Positions 50,418 to 62,350 of a DNA stretch of 64,000 nt are shown piece by piece. Every line of letters starts with the position of its first letter. The first letter of the stretch is position 1. The DNA is from Euwallacea fornicatus. Lineage: Eukaryota > Arthropoda > Insecta > Coleoptera > Curculionidae. The position numbers were made by a program, and so were the translations under genes. Where the stretch lies: contig NW_027096019.1 of NCBI RefSeq assembly GCF_040115645.1, positions 372,001 through 436,000 on the forward strand, in the 5' to 3' direction. The notes beneath the pieces were generated by a model, which ran no database searches, was not told the origin of the DNA, and saw only the letters and a program-made list of their open reading frames with translations.

Positions 50418-53400
50418 GTTCAAAGCTTGAAAAGTCACGAAAGTTGTGTGTTTGAGCACATAAATTACTCGTTTTCTAGAAAACTCACCAAGATACACTG
50501 AGGCCTTCTTTGTCATGTTAAAGAGCTCGTCGAGGTGATTCTGTGGTCAAAATTTGAAGGTAGTTGGAGCTCATTTGCCGAAGTTACGGAGGTACAAATC
50601 TTGAAAGGTCACGAAAGATGTGTGTTTGTGCACTTAAATTACTCGTTTTCTGGAAAACTCACCAAGATACAATGAAGCCTTCTTAACTGTGTTAAAAAGA
50701 GTTCGTCGATGTGATTCTGTGGTAAAATTTTGAAGGTATTTGAAGCTCATTTGCCGAAGTTACGGAGGTTCAAAGCTTGAAAAGTCACGAAAGAAGTGTG
50801 TTTGTGCACATAAATAACTCGTTTTCTGGAAAACTCACCAAGATACAATGAAGCCTTATTTGTCATGTTAAAGAGATCGTCGAGGTGATTCTGTGGTCAA
50901 ATTTTGAAGGTAGTTGGAGCTCATTTGCCGAAGTTACGGAGGTTCATAGCTTGAAAAGCCACGAAAGTTGTGTGTTTGAGCTCATAAGTTACTCGTTTTC
51001 TAGAAAACTCTCCAAGATACAATGAAGCCTTATTTGTCATGTTAAAGAGCTCGTCGAGGTGATTCTGTGGTAAAATTTTGAAGGTATTTGAAGCTCATTT
51101 GCCGAAATTACGGAGGTTCAAAGCTTGAAAAATCACGAAAGATGTGTGTTTGAGCACATAAGTTACTCGTTTTCTAGAAAACTCACCAAGATACAATGAA
51201 GCCTTCTTTGTCATGTGAAAGAGCTCGTCGAGGTGATTCTATGGTCAAATTTTGAAGGTAGTTGGAGCTCATTTGCCGAAGTTACGGAGTTTCAAAGCTT
51301 GAAAAGTCACGAAAGAAGTGTGTTGTGCACATAAATTACTCGTTTTCTAGAAAACTCACCAAGATACAATGAAGCCTTATTTGTCATGTTAAAGAGATCG
51401 ACGAGGTGATTCTATGGTCAAATTTTGAAGGTAGTTGGAGCTCATTTGCCGAAGTTACGGAGTTTCAAAGCTTGAAAAGTCACGAAAGAAGTGTGTTGTG
51501 CACATAAATTACTCGTTTTCTAGAAAACTCACCAAGATACAATGAAGCCTTATTTGTCATGTTAAAGAGATCGTCGAGGTGATTCTGTGGTCAAATTTTG
51601 AAGGTAGTTGGAGCTCATTTGCCGAAGTTACGAAGGTTCAAAACTTGAAAAGCCACGAAAGTTGTGTGTTTGAGCACATAAGTTACTCGTTTTCTGGAAA
51701 ACTCACCAAGATACAATGAAGCCTTATTTGTCATGTTAAAGAGATCGTCGAGGTGATTCTGTGGTCAAATTTTGAAGGTAGTTGGAGCTCATTTGCCGAA
51801 GTTACGGAGGTTCATAGCTTGAAAAGCCACGAAAGTTGTGTGTTTGAGCTCATAAGTTACTCGTTTTCTAGAAAACTCTCCAAGATACAATGAAGCCTTA
51901 TTTGTCATGTTAAAGAGCTCGTCGAGGTGATTCTGTGGTAAAATTTTGAAGGTATTTGAAGCTCATTTGCCGAAATTACGGAGGTTCAAAGCTTGAAAAA
52001 TCACGAAAGATGTGTGTTTGAGCACATAAGTTACTCGTTTTCTAGAAAACTCACCAAGATACAATGAAGCCTTCTTTGTCATGTGAAAGAGCTCGTCGAG
52101 GTGATTCTATGGTCAAATTTTGAAGGTAGTTGGAGCTCATTTGCCGAAGTTACGGAGTTTCAAAGCTTGAAAAGTCACGAAAGAAGTGTGTTGTGCACAT
52201 AAATTACTCGTTTTCTAGAAAACTCACCAAGATACAATGAAGCCTTATTTGTCATGTTAAAGAGATCGACGAGGTGATTCTATGGTCAAATTTTGAAGGT
52301 AGTTGGAGCTCATTTGCCGAAGTTACGGAGTTTCAAAGCTTGAAAAGTCACGAAAGAAGTGTGTTGTGCACATAAATTACTCGTTTTCTAGAAAACTCAC
52401 CAAGATACAATGAAGCCTTATTTGTCATGTTAAAGAGATCGTCGAGGTGATTCTGTGGTCAAATTTTGAAGGTAGTTGGAGCTCATTTGCCGAAGTTACG
52501 GAGGTTCAAAGCTTGAAAAGCCACGAAAGTTGTGTGTTTGAGCACATAAGTTACTCGTTTTCTAGAAAACTCACCAAGATACAATGAAGCCTTATTTGTC
52601 ATGTTAAAGAGATCGACGAGGTGATTCTGTGGTCAAATTTTGAAGGTAGTTGGAGCTCATTTGCCGAAGTTACGGAGGTTCAAAGCTTGAAAAGCCACGA
52701 AAGTTGTGTGTTTGAGCACATAAATTACTCGTTTTCTAGAAAACTCACCAAGATACAATGAAGCCTTATTTGTCATGTTAAAGAGATCGACGAGGTGATT
52801 CTGTGGTCAAATTTTGAAGGTAGTTGGAGCTCATTTGCCGAAGTTACGGAGGTTCATAGCTTGAAAAGCCACGAAAGTTGTGTGTTTGAGCTCATAAGTT
52901 ACTCGTTTTCTAGAAAACTCTCCAAGATACAATGAAGCCTTATTTGTCATGTTAAAGAGCTCGTCGAGGTGATTCTGTGGTAAAATTTTGAAGGTATTTG
53001 AAGCTCATTTGCCGAAATTACGGAGGTTCAAAGCTTGAAAAATCACGAAAGATGTGTGTTTGAGCACATAAGTTACTCGTTTTCTAGAAAACTCACCAAG
53101 ATACAATGAAGCCTTCTTTGTCATGTGAAAGAGCTCGTCGAGGTGATTCTATGGTCAAATTTTGAAGGTAGTTGGAGCTCATTTGCCGAAGTTACGGAGT
53201 TTCAAAGCTTGAAAAGTCACGAAAGAAGTGTGTTGTGCACATAAATTACTCGTTTTCTAGAAAACTCACCAAGATACAATGAAGCCTTATTTGTCATGTT
53301 AAAGAGATCGACGAGGTGATTCTATGGTCAAATTTTGAAGGTAGTTGGAGCTCATTTGCCGAAGTTACGGAGTTTCAAAGCTTGAAAAGTCACGAAAGAA

Positions 53401-55251
53401 GTGTGTTGTGCACATAAATTACTCGTTTTCTAGAAAACTCACCAAGATACAATGAAGCCTTATTTGTCATGTTAAAGAGATCGTCGAGGTGATTCTGTGG
53501 TCAAATTTTGAAGGTAGTTGGAGCTCATTTGCCGAAGTTACGGAGGTTCAAAACTTGAAAAGCCACGAAAGTTGTGTGTTTGAGCACATAAGTTACTCGT
53601 TTTCTAGAAAACTCACCAAGATACAATGAAGCCTTATTTGTCATGTTAAAGAGATCGACGAGGTGATTCTATGGTCAAATTTTGAAGGTAGTTGGAGCTC
53701 ATTTGCCGAAGTTACGGAGTTTCAAAGCTTGAAAAGTCACGAAAGAAGTGTGTTGTGCACATAAATTACTCGTTTTCTAGAAAACTCACCAAGATACAAT
53801 GAGGCCTTATTAGTCGTGTTAAAGCGCTCGTCGAGGTGATTCTGTGGTCAAATTTTGAAGGTATTTGAAGCTCATTTGCCGAAGTTACGGAGGTACAAAT
53901 CTTGAAAGGTCACGAAAGATGTGTGTTTGTGCACATAAATTACTCGTTTTCTGGAAAACTCACCAAGATACAATGAAGCCTTCTTAACTGTGTTAAAAAG
54001 AGTTCGTCGATGTGATTCTGTGGTAAAATTTTAAAGGTATTTGAAGCTCATTTGCCGAAGTTACGGAGGTACAAAGCTTGAAAAGTCACGAAAGAAGTGT
54101 GTTTGTGCACATAAATTACTCGTTTTCTGGAAAACTCACCAAGATACAATGAAGCCTTATTTGTCATGTTAAAGAGATCGTCGAGGTGATTCTGTGGTCA
54201 AATTTTGAAGGTAGTTGGAGCTCATTTGCCGAAGTTACGGAGGTTCAAAACTTGAAAAGCCACGAAAGTTGTGTGTTTGAGCACATAAGTTACTCGTTTT
54301 CTAGAAAACTCACCAAGATACAATGAAGCCTTATTTGTCATGTTAAAGAGATCGACGAGGTGATTCTATGGTCAAATTTTGAAGGTAGTTGGAGCTCATT
54401 TGCCGAAGTTACGGAGTTTCAAAGCTTGAAAAGTCACGAAAGAAGTGTGTTGTGCACATAAATTACTCGTTTTCTAGAAAACTCACCAAGATACAATGAA
54501 GCCTTATTTGTCATGTTAAAGAGATCGTCGAGGTGATTCTGTGGTCAAATTTTGAAGGTAGTTGGAGCTCATTTGCCGAAGTTACGGAGGTTCAAAGCTT
54601 GAAAAGCCACGAAAGTTGTGTGTTTGAGCACATAAGTTACTCGTTTTCTAGAAAACTCACCAAGATACAATGAAGCCTTATTTGTCATGTTAAAGAGATC
54701 GACGAGGTGATTCTGTGGTCAAATTTTGAAGGTAGTTGGAGCTCATTTGCCGAAGTTACGGAGGTTCAAAGCTTGAAAAGTCACGAAAGTTGTGTGTTTG
54801 AGCACATAAATTACTCGTTTTCTAGAAAACTCACCAAGATACACTGAGGCCTTCTTTGTCATGTTAAAGAGCTCGTCGAGGTGATTCTGTGGTCAAAATT
54901 TGAAGGTAGTTGGAGCTCATTTGCCGAAATTACGGAGGTTCAAAGCTTGAAAAATCACGAAAGATGTGTGTTTGAGCACATAAGTTACTCGTTTTCTAGA
55001 AAACTCACCAAGATACAATGAGGCCTTATTAGTCGTGTTAAAGTGCTCGTCGAGGTGATTCTGTGGTCAAATTTTGAAGGTATTTGAAGCTCATTTGCCG
55101 AAGTTACGGAGGTACAAATCTTGAAAGGTCACGAAAGATGTGTGTTTGTGCACTTAAATTACTCGTTTTCTGGAAAACTCACCAAGATACAATGAAGCCT
55201 TCTTAACTGTGTTAAAAAGAGTTCGTCGATGTGATTCTGTGGTAAAATTTT
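50370..55251 (+). repeat. 4.9-kb higher-order block, copy 1
   Basis: The block recurs at 55938-60819, an exact 5568-bp offset (32 monomers). Shared rare variants are GCACTTAAAT at 50630, CGAAGGTTCA at 51631, AAAGCGCTCG at 53821 and GCACTTAAAT at 55150. I saw no differences at the points compared, so the duplication appears young. Its first 1.8 kb is also copy B of the 1740-bp tandem. Confidence 0.85.
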
Positions 55252-55937
55252 AAAGGTATTTGAAGCTCATTTGCCGAAGTTACGGAGGTTCAAATCTTGA
55301 AAGGTCACGAAAGATGTGTGTTTGCGCACATAAATTACTCGTTTTCTAGAAAACTCACCAAGATACAATGAGGCCTTATTAGTCGTGTTAAAGCGCTCGT
55401 CGAGGTGATTCTGTGGTCAAATTTTGAAGGTATTTGAAGCTCATTTGCCGAAGTTACGGAGGTACAAATCTTGAAAGGTCACGAAAGATGTGTGTTTGTG
55501 CACATAAATTACTCGTTTTCTGGAAAACTCACCAAGATACAATGAAGCCTTCTTAACTGTGTTAAAAAGAGTTCGTCGATGTGATTCTGTGGTAAAATTT
55601 TAAAGGTATTTGAAGCTCATTTGCCGAAGTTACGGAGGTACAAAGCTTGAAAAGTCACGAAAGAAGTGTGTTTGTGCACATAAATTACTCGTTTTCTGGA
55701 AAACTCACCAAGATACAATGAAGCCTTATTTGTCATGTTAAAGAGATCGTCGAGGTGATTCTGTGGTCAAATTTTGAAGGTAGTTGGAGCTCATTTGCCG
55801 AAGTTACGGAGGTTCAAAGCTTGAAAAGCCACGAAAGTTGTGTGTTTGAGCACATAAGTTACTCGTTTTCTAGAAAACTCACCAAGATACAATGAAGCCT
55901 TATTTGTCATGTTAAAGAGATCGACGAGGTGATTCTG
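55252..55937 (+). repeat. Four-monomer spacer between the 4.9-kb blocks
   Basis: About four satellite monomers lie between the two copies. They include TTTTAAAGG, TTTGCGCAC and AAAGCGCTCG variants also seen at 46.5-46.7 kb, 47.9-48.1 kb and 62.7-62.9 kb, so the spacer is itself a fragment of the 1397-bp unit. No gene is present. Confidence 0.8.
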
Positions 55938-58900
55938 TGGTCAAATTTTGAAGGTAGTTGGAGCTCATTTGCCGAAGTTACGGAGGTTCAAAGCTTGAAA
56001 AGTCACGAAAGTTGTGTGTTTGAGCACATAAATTACTCGTTTTCTAGAAAACTCACCAAGATACACTGAGGCCTTCTTTGTCATGTTAAAGAGCTCGTCG
56101 AGGTGATTCTGTGGTCAAAATTTGAAGGTAGTTGGAGCTCATTTGCCGAAGTTACGGAGGTACAAATCTTGAAAGGTCACGAAAGATGTGTGTTTGTGCA
56201 CTTAAATTACTCGTTTTCTGGAAAACTCACCAAGATACAATGAAGCCTTCTTAACTGTGTTAAAAAGAGTTCGTCGATGTGATTCTGTGGTAAAATTTTG
56301 AAGGTATTTGAAGCTCATTTGCCGAAGTTACGGAGGTTCAAAGCTTGAAAAGTCACGAAAGAAGTGTGTTTGTGCACATAAATAACTCGTTTTCTGGAAA
56401 ACTCACCAAGATACAATGAAGCCTTATTTGTCATGTTAAAGAGATCGTCGAGGTGATTCTGTGGTCAAATTTTGAAGGTAGTTGGAGCTCATTTGCCGAA
56501 GTTACGGAGGTTCATAGCTTGAAAAGCCACGAAAGTTGTGTGTTTGAGCTCATAAGTTACTCGTTTTCTAGAAAACTCTCCAAGATACAATGAAGCCTTA
56601 TTTGTCATGTTAAAGAGCTCGTCGAGGTGATTCTGTGGTAAAATTTTGAAGGTATTTGAAGCTCATTTGCCGAAATTACGGAGGTTCAAAGCTTGAAAAA
56701 TCACGAAAGATGTGTGTTTGAGCACATAAGTTACTCGTTTTCTAGAAAACTCACCAAGATACAATGAAGCCTTCTTTGTCATGTGAAAGAGCTCGTCGAG
56801 GTGATTCTATGGTCAAATTTTGAAGGTAGTTGGAGCTCATTTGCCGAAGTTACGGAGTTTCAAAGCTTGAAAAGTCACGAAAGAAGTGTGTTGTGCACAT
56901 AAATTACTCGTTTTCTAGAAAACTCACCAAGATACAATGAAGCCTTATTTGTCATGTTAAAGAGATCGACGAGGTGATTCTATGGTCAAATTTTGAAGGT
57001 AGTTGGAGCTCATTTGCCGAAGTTACGGAGTTTCAAAGCTTGAAAAGTCACGAAAGAAGTGTGTTGTGCACATAAATTACTCGTTTTCTAGAAAACTCAC
57101 CAAGATACAATGAAGCCTTATTTGTCATGTTAAAGAGATCGTCGAGGTGATTCTGTGGTCAAATTTTGAAGGTAGTTGGAGCTCATTTGCCGAAGTTACG
57201 AAGGTTCAAAACTTGAAAAGCCACGAAAGTTGTGTGTTTGAGCACATAAGTTACTCGTTTTCTGGAAAACTCACCAAGATACAATGAAGCCTTATTTGTC
57301 ATGTTAAAGAGATCGTCGAGGTGATTCTGTGGTCAAATTTTGAAGGTAGTTGGAGCTCATTTGCCGAAGTTACGGAGGTTCATAGCTTGAAAAGCCACGA
57401 AAGTTGTGTGTTTGAGCTCATAAGTTACTCGTTTTCTAGAAAACTCTCCAAGATACAATGAAGCCTTATTTGTCATGTTAAAGAGCTCGTCGAGGTGATT
57501 CTGTGGTAAAATTTTGAAGGTATTTGAAGCTCATTTGCCGAAATTACGGAGGTTCAAAGCTTGAAAAATCACGAAAGATGTGTGTTTGAGCACATAAGTT
57601 ACTCGTTTTCTAGAAAACTCACCAAGATACAATGAAGCCTTCTTTGTCATGTGAAAGAGCTCGTCGAGGTGATTCTATGGTCAAATTTTGAAGGTAGTTG
57701 GAGCTCATTTGCCGAAGTTACGGAGTTTCAAAGCTTGAAAAGTCACGAAAGAAGTGTGTTGTGCACATAAATTACTCGTTTTCTAGAAAACTCACCAAGA
57801 TACAATGAAGCCTTATTTGTCATGTTAAAGAGATCGACGAGGTGATTCTATGGTCAAATTTTGAAGGTAGTTGGAGCTCATTTGCCGAAGTTACGGAGTT
57901 TCAAAGCTTGAAAAGTCACGAAAGAAGTGTGTTGTGCACATAAATTACTCGTTTTCTAGAAAACTCACCAAGATACAATGAAGCCTTATTTGTCATGTTA
58001 AAGAGATCGTCGAGGTGATTCTGTGGTCAAATTTTGAAGGTAGTTGGAGCTCATTTGCCGAAGTTACGGAGGTTCAAAGCTTGAAAAGCCACGAAAGTTG
58101 TGTGTTTGAGCACATAAGTTACTCGTTTTCTAGAAAACTCACCAAGATACAATGAAGCCTTATTTGTCATGTTAAAGAGATCGACGAGGTGATTCTGTGG
58201 TCAAATTTTGAAGGTAGTTGGAGCTCATTTGCCGAAGTTACGGAGGTTCAAAGCTTGAAAAGCCACGAAAGTTGTGTGTTTGAGCACATAAATTACTCGT
58301 TTTCTAGAAAACTCACCAAGATACAATGAAGCCTTATTTGTCATGTTAAAGAGATCGACGAGGTGATTCTGTGGTCAAATTTTGAAGGTAGTTGGAGCTC
58401 ATTTGCCGAAGTTACGGAGGTTCATAGCTTGAAAAGCCACGAAAGTTGTGTGTTTGAGCTCATAAGTTACTCGTTTTCTAGAAAACTCTCCAAGATACAA
58501 TGAAGCCTTATTTGTCATGTTAAAGAGCTCGTCGAGGTGATTCTGTGGTAAAATTTTGAAGGTATTTGAAGCTCATTTGCCGAAATTACGGAGGTTCAAA
58601 GCTTGAAAAATCACGAAAGATGTGTGTTTGAGCACATAAGTTACTCGTTTTCTAGAAAACTCACCAAGATACAATGAAGCCTTCTTTGTCATGTGAAAGA
58701 GCTCGTCGAGGTGATTCTATGGTCAAATTTTGAAGGTAGTTGGAGCTCATTTGCCGAAGTTACGGAGTTTCAAAGCTTGAAAAGTCACGAAAGAAGTGTG
58801 TTGTGCACATAAATTACTCGTTTTCTAGAAAACTCACCAAGATACAATGAAGCCTTATTTGTCATGTTAAAGAGATCGACGAGGTGATTCTATGGTCAAA

Positions 58901-60819
58901 TTTTGAAGGTAGTTGGAGCTCATTTGCCGAAGTTACGGAGTTTCAAAGCTTGAAAAGTCACGAAAGAAGTGTGTTGTGCACATAAATTACTCGTTTTCTA
59001 GAAAACTCACCAAGATACAATGAAGCCTTATTTGTCATGTTAAAGAGATCGTCGAGGTGATTCTGTGGTCAAATTTTGAAGGTAGTTGGAGCTCATTTGC
59101 CGAAGTTACGGAGGTTCAAAACTTGAAAAGCCACGAAAGTTGTGTGTTTGAGCACATAAGTTACTCGTTTTCTAGAAAACTCACCAAGATACAATGAAGC
59201 CTTATTTGTCATGTTAAAGAGATCGACGAGGTGATTCTATGGTCAAATTTTGAAGGTAGTTGGAGCTCATTTGCCGAAGTTACGGAGTTTCAAAGCTTGA
59301 AAAGTCACGAAAGAAGTGTGTTGTGCACATAAATTACTCGTTTTCTAGAAAACTCACCAAGATACAATGAGGCCTTATTAGTCGTGTTAAAGCGCTCGTC
59401 GAGGTGATTCTGTGGTCAAATTTTGAAGGTATTTGAAGCTCATTTGCCGAAGTTACGGAGGTACAAATCTTGAAAGGTCACGAAAGATGTGTGTTTGTGC
59501 ACATAAATTACTCGTTTTCTGGAAAACTCACCAAGATACAATGAAGCCTTCTTAACTGTGTTAAAAAGAGTTCGTCGATGTGATTCTGTGGTAAAATTTT
59601 AAAGGTATTTGAAGCTCATTTGCCGAAGTTACGGAGGTACAAAGCTTGAAAAGTCACGAAAGAAGTGTGTTTGTGCACATAAATTACTCGTTTTCTGGAA
59701 AACTCACCAAGATACAATGAAGCCTTATTTGTCATGTTAAAGAGATCGTCGAGGTGATTCTGTGGTCAAATTTTGAAGGTAGTTGGAGCTCATTTGCCGA
59801 AGTTACGGAGGTTCAAAACTTGAAAAGCCACGAAAGTTGTGTGTTTGAGCACATAAGTTACTCGTTTTCTAGAAAACTCACCAAGATACAATGAAGCCTT
59901 ATTTGTCATGTTAAAGAGATCGACGAGGTGATTCTATGGTCAAATTTTGAAGGTAGTTGGAGCTCATTTGCCGAAGTTACGGAGTTTCAAAGCTTGAAAA
60001 GTCACGAAAGAAGTGTGTTGTGCACATAAATTACTCGTTTTCTAGAAAACTCACCAAGATACAATGAAGCCTTATTTGTCATGTTAAAGAGATCGTCGAG
60101 GTGATTCTGTGGTCAAATTTTGAAGGTAGTTGGAGCTCATTTGCCGAAGTTACGGAGGTTCAAAGCTTGAAAAGCCACGAAAGTTGTGTGTTTGAGCACA
60201 TAAGTTACTCGTTTTCTAGAAAACTCACCAAGATACAATGAAGCCTTATTTGTCATGTTAAAGAGATCGACGAGGTGATTCTGTGGTCAAATTTTGAAGG
60301 TAGTTGGAGCTCATTTGCCGAAGTTACGGAGGTTCAAAGCTTGAAAAGTCACGAAAGTTGTGTGTTTGAGCACATAAATTACTCGTTTTCTAGAAAACTC
60401 ACCAAGATACACTGAGGCCTTCTTTGTCATGTTAAAGAGCTCGTCGAGGTGATTCTGTGGTCAAAATTTGAAGGTAGTTGGAGCTCATTTGCCGAAATTA
60501 CGGAGGTTCAAAGCTTGAAAAATCACGAAAGATGTGTGTTTGAGCACATAAGTTACTCGTTTTCTAGAAAACTCACCAAGATACAATGAGGCCTTATTAG
60601 TCGTGTTAAAGTGCTCGTCGAGGTGATTCTGTGGTCAAATTTTGAAGGTATTTGAAGCTCATTTGCCGAAGTTACGGAGGTACAAATCTTGAAAGGTCAC
60701 GAAAGATGTGTGTTTGTGCACTTAAATTACTCGTTTTCTGGAAAACTCACCAAGATACAATGAAGCCTTCTTAACTGTGTTAAAAAGAGTTCGTCGATGT
60801 GATTCTGTGGTAAAATTTT
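55938..60819 (+). repeat. 4.9-kb higher-order block, copy 2
   Basis: Near-identical to 50370-55251. Marker positions are GCACTTAAAT at 56198, CGAAGG at 57199, AAAGCGCTCG at 59389 and GCACTTAAAT at 60718. It ends where this copy reads AAAATTTTGAAGG and copy 1 reads AAAATTTTAAAGG. Its last 0.7 kb also begins the third copy of the LINE-target segment. Confidence 0.85.
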
Positions 60820-62350
60820 GAAGGTATTTGAAGCTCATTTGCCGAAGTTACGGAGGTTCAAAGCTTGAAAAGTCACGAAAGAAGTGTGTTTGTGCACATA
60901 AATAACTCGTTTTCTGGAAAACTCACCAAGATACAATGAAGCCTTATTTGTCATGTTAAAGAGATCGTCGAGGTGATTCTGTGGTCAAATTTTGAAGGTA
61001 GTTGGAGCTCATTTGCCGAAGTTACGGAGGTTCATAGCTTGAAAAGCCACGAAAGTTGTGTGTTTGAGCTCATAAGTTACTCGTTTTCTAGAAAACTCTC
61101 CAAGATACAATGAAGCCTTATTTGTCATGTTAAAGAGATCGTCGAGGTGATTCTGTGGTCCAATTTTGAAGGTACTTGGAGCTCATTTGCCGAAGTTACG
61201 GAGGGTCAAAGTTTGAAAAGTCACGATAGAAGTGTGTTGTGCACATAAATTACTCGTTTTCTAGAAAACTCACCAAGATACAATGAAGCCTTATTTGTCA
61301 TGTTAAAGAGCTCGTCGAGGTGATTCTGTGGTAAAATTTTGAAGGTATTTGAAGCTCATTTGCCGAAGTTACGGAGGTTCAAATCTTGAAAGGTCACGAA
61401 AGATGTGTGTTTGTGCACATAAATTACTCGTTTTCTAGAAAACTCACCGAGATATAATGAAGCCTTATTTGTCGTGTTAAAGTGCTCGTCGAGGTGATTC
61501 TGTGGTCAAATTTTGAAGCTATTTGGAGCTCATTTGCCGAAGTTACGGAGTTTCAAAGCTTGAAAAGTCACGAAAGATGTGTGTTTGTGCACATAAATTA
61601 CTCGTTTTCTAGAAAAATCACCAAGATACAATGAAGCCTTATTTGTCATGTTAAAGAGATCGTCGAGGTGATTCTGTGGTCAAATTTTGAAGGTAGTTGG
61701 AGCTCATTTGCCGAAGTTACGGAGGTTCAAAGCTTGAAAAGCCACGAAAGTTGTGTGTTTGAGCACATAAGTTACTCGTTTTCTAGAAAACTCACCAAGA
61801 TACAATGAAGCCTTATTTGTCATGTTAAAGAGATCGTCGAGGTGATTCTGTGGTCAAATTTTGAAGGTAGTTGGAGCTCATTTGCCGAAGTTACGGAGGG
61901 TCAAATTTTGAAAAGTCACGAAAGAAGTGTGTTGTGCACATAAATTACTCGTTTTCTAGAAAACTCACCAAGATACAATGAAGCCTTATTAGTCGTGTTA
62001 AAGTGCTCGTCGAGGTGATTCTGTGGTCAAATTTTGAAGGTATTTGAAGCTCATTTGCCGAAGTTACGGAGGTACAAAGCTTGAAAAGCCACGAAAGTTG
62101 TGTGTTTGAGCACATAAGTTACTCGTTTTCTAGAAAACTCACCAAGATACAATGAAGCCTTATTTGTCATGTTAAAGAGATCGTCGAGGTGATTCTGTGG
62201 TCAAATTTTGAAGGTAGTTGGAGCTCATTTGCCGAAGTTACGGAGGTTCAAAGCTTGAAAAGTCACCAAAGAAGTGTGTTGTGCACATAAATTACTCGTT
62301 TTCTAGAAAACTCACCAAGATACAATGAAGCCTTATTTGTCATGTTAAAG
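60093..62350 (+). repeat. Third copy of the LINE-target segment, without the LINE
   Basis: This matches 40924-42133 at an offset of 19169, and 44941 to about 45988 at 16362, running straight through the target point. Markers are GTCACGATAG at 61220 and TAGAAAAATC at 61610. It lacks the CATTTACCG change shared by the other two copies (CATTTGCCG here, near 61881), so it branched off before that mutation or has been converted. Confidence 0.83.
61292..61302. other. Empty LINE target site, paralogue 2
   Basis: TATTTGTCATG runs directly into TTAAAGAGCTCG. The context on both sides, including the GTCACGATAG marker 72 bp upstream, is the same as at the filled site. It is an independent second view of the pre-insertion sequence. 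Confidence 0.88.
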
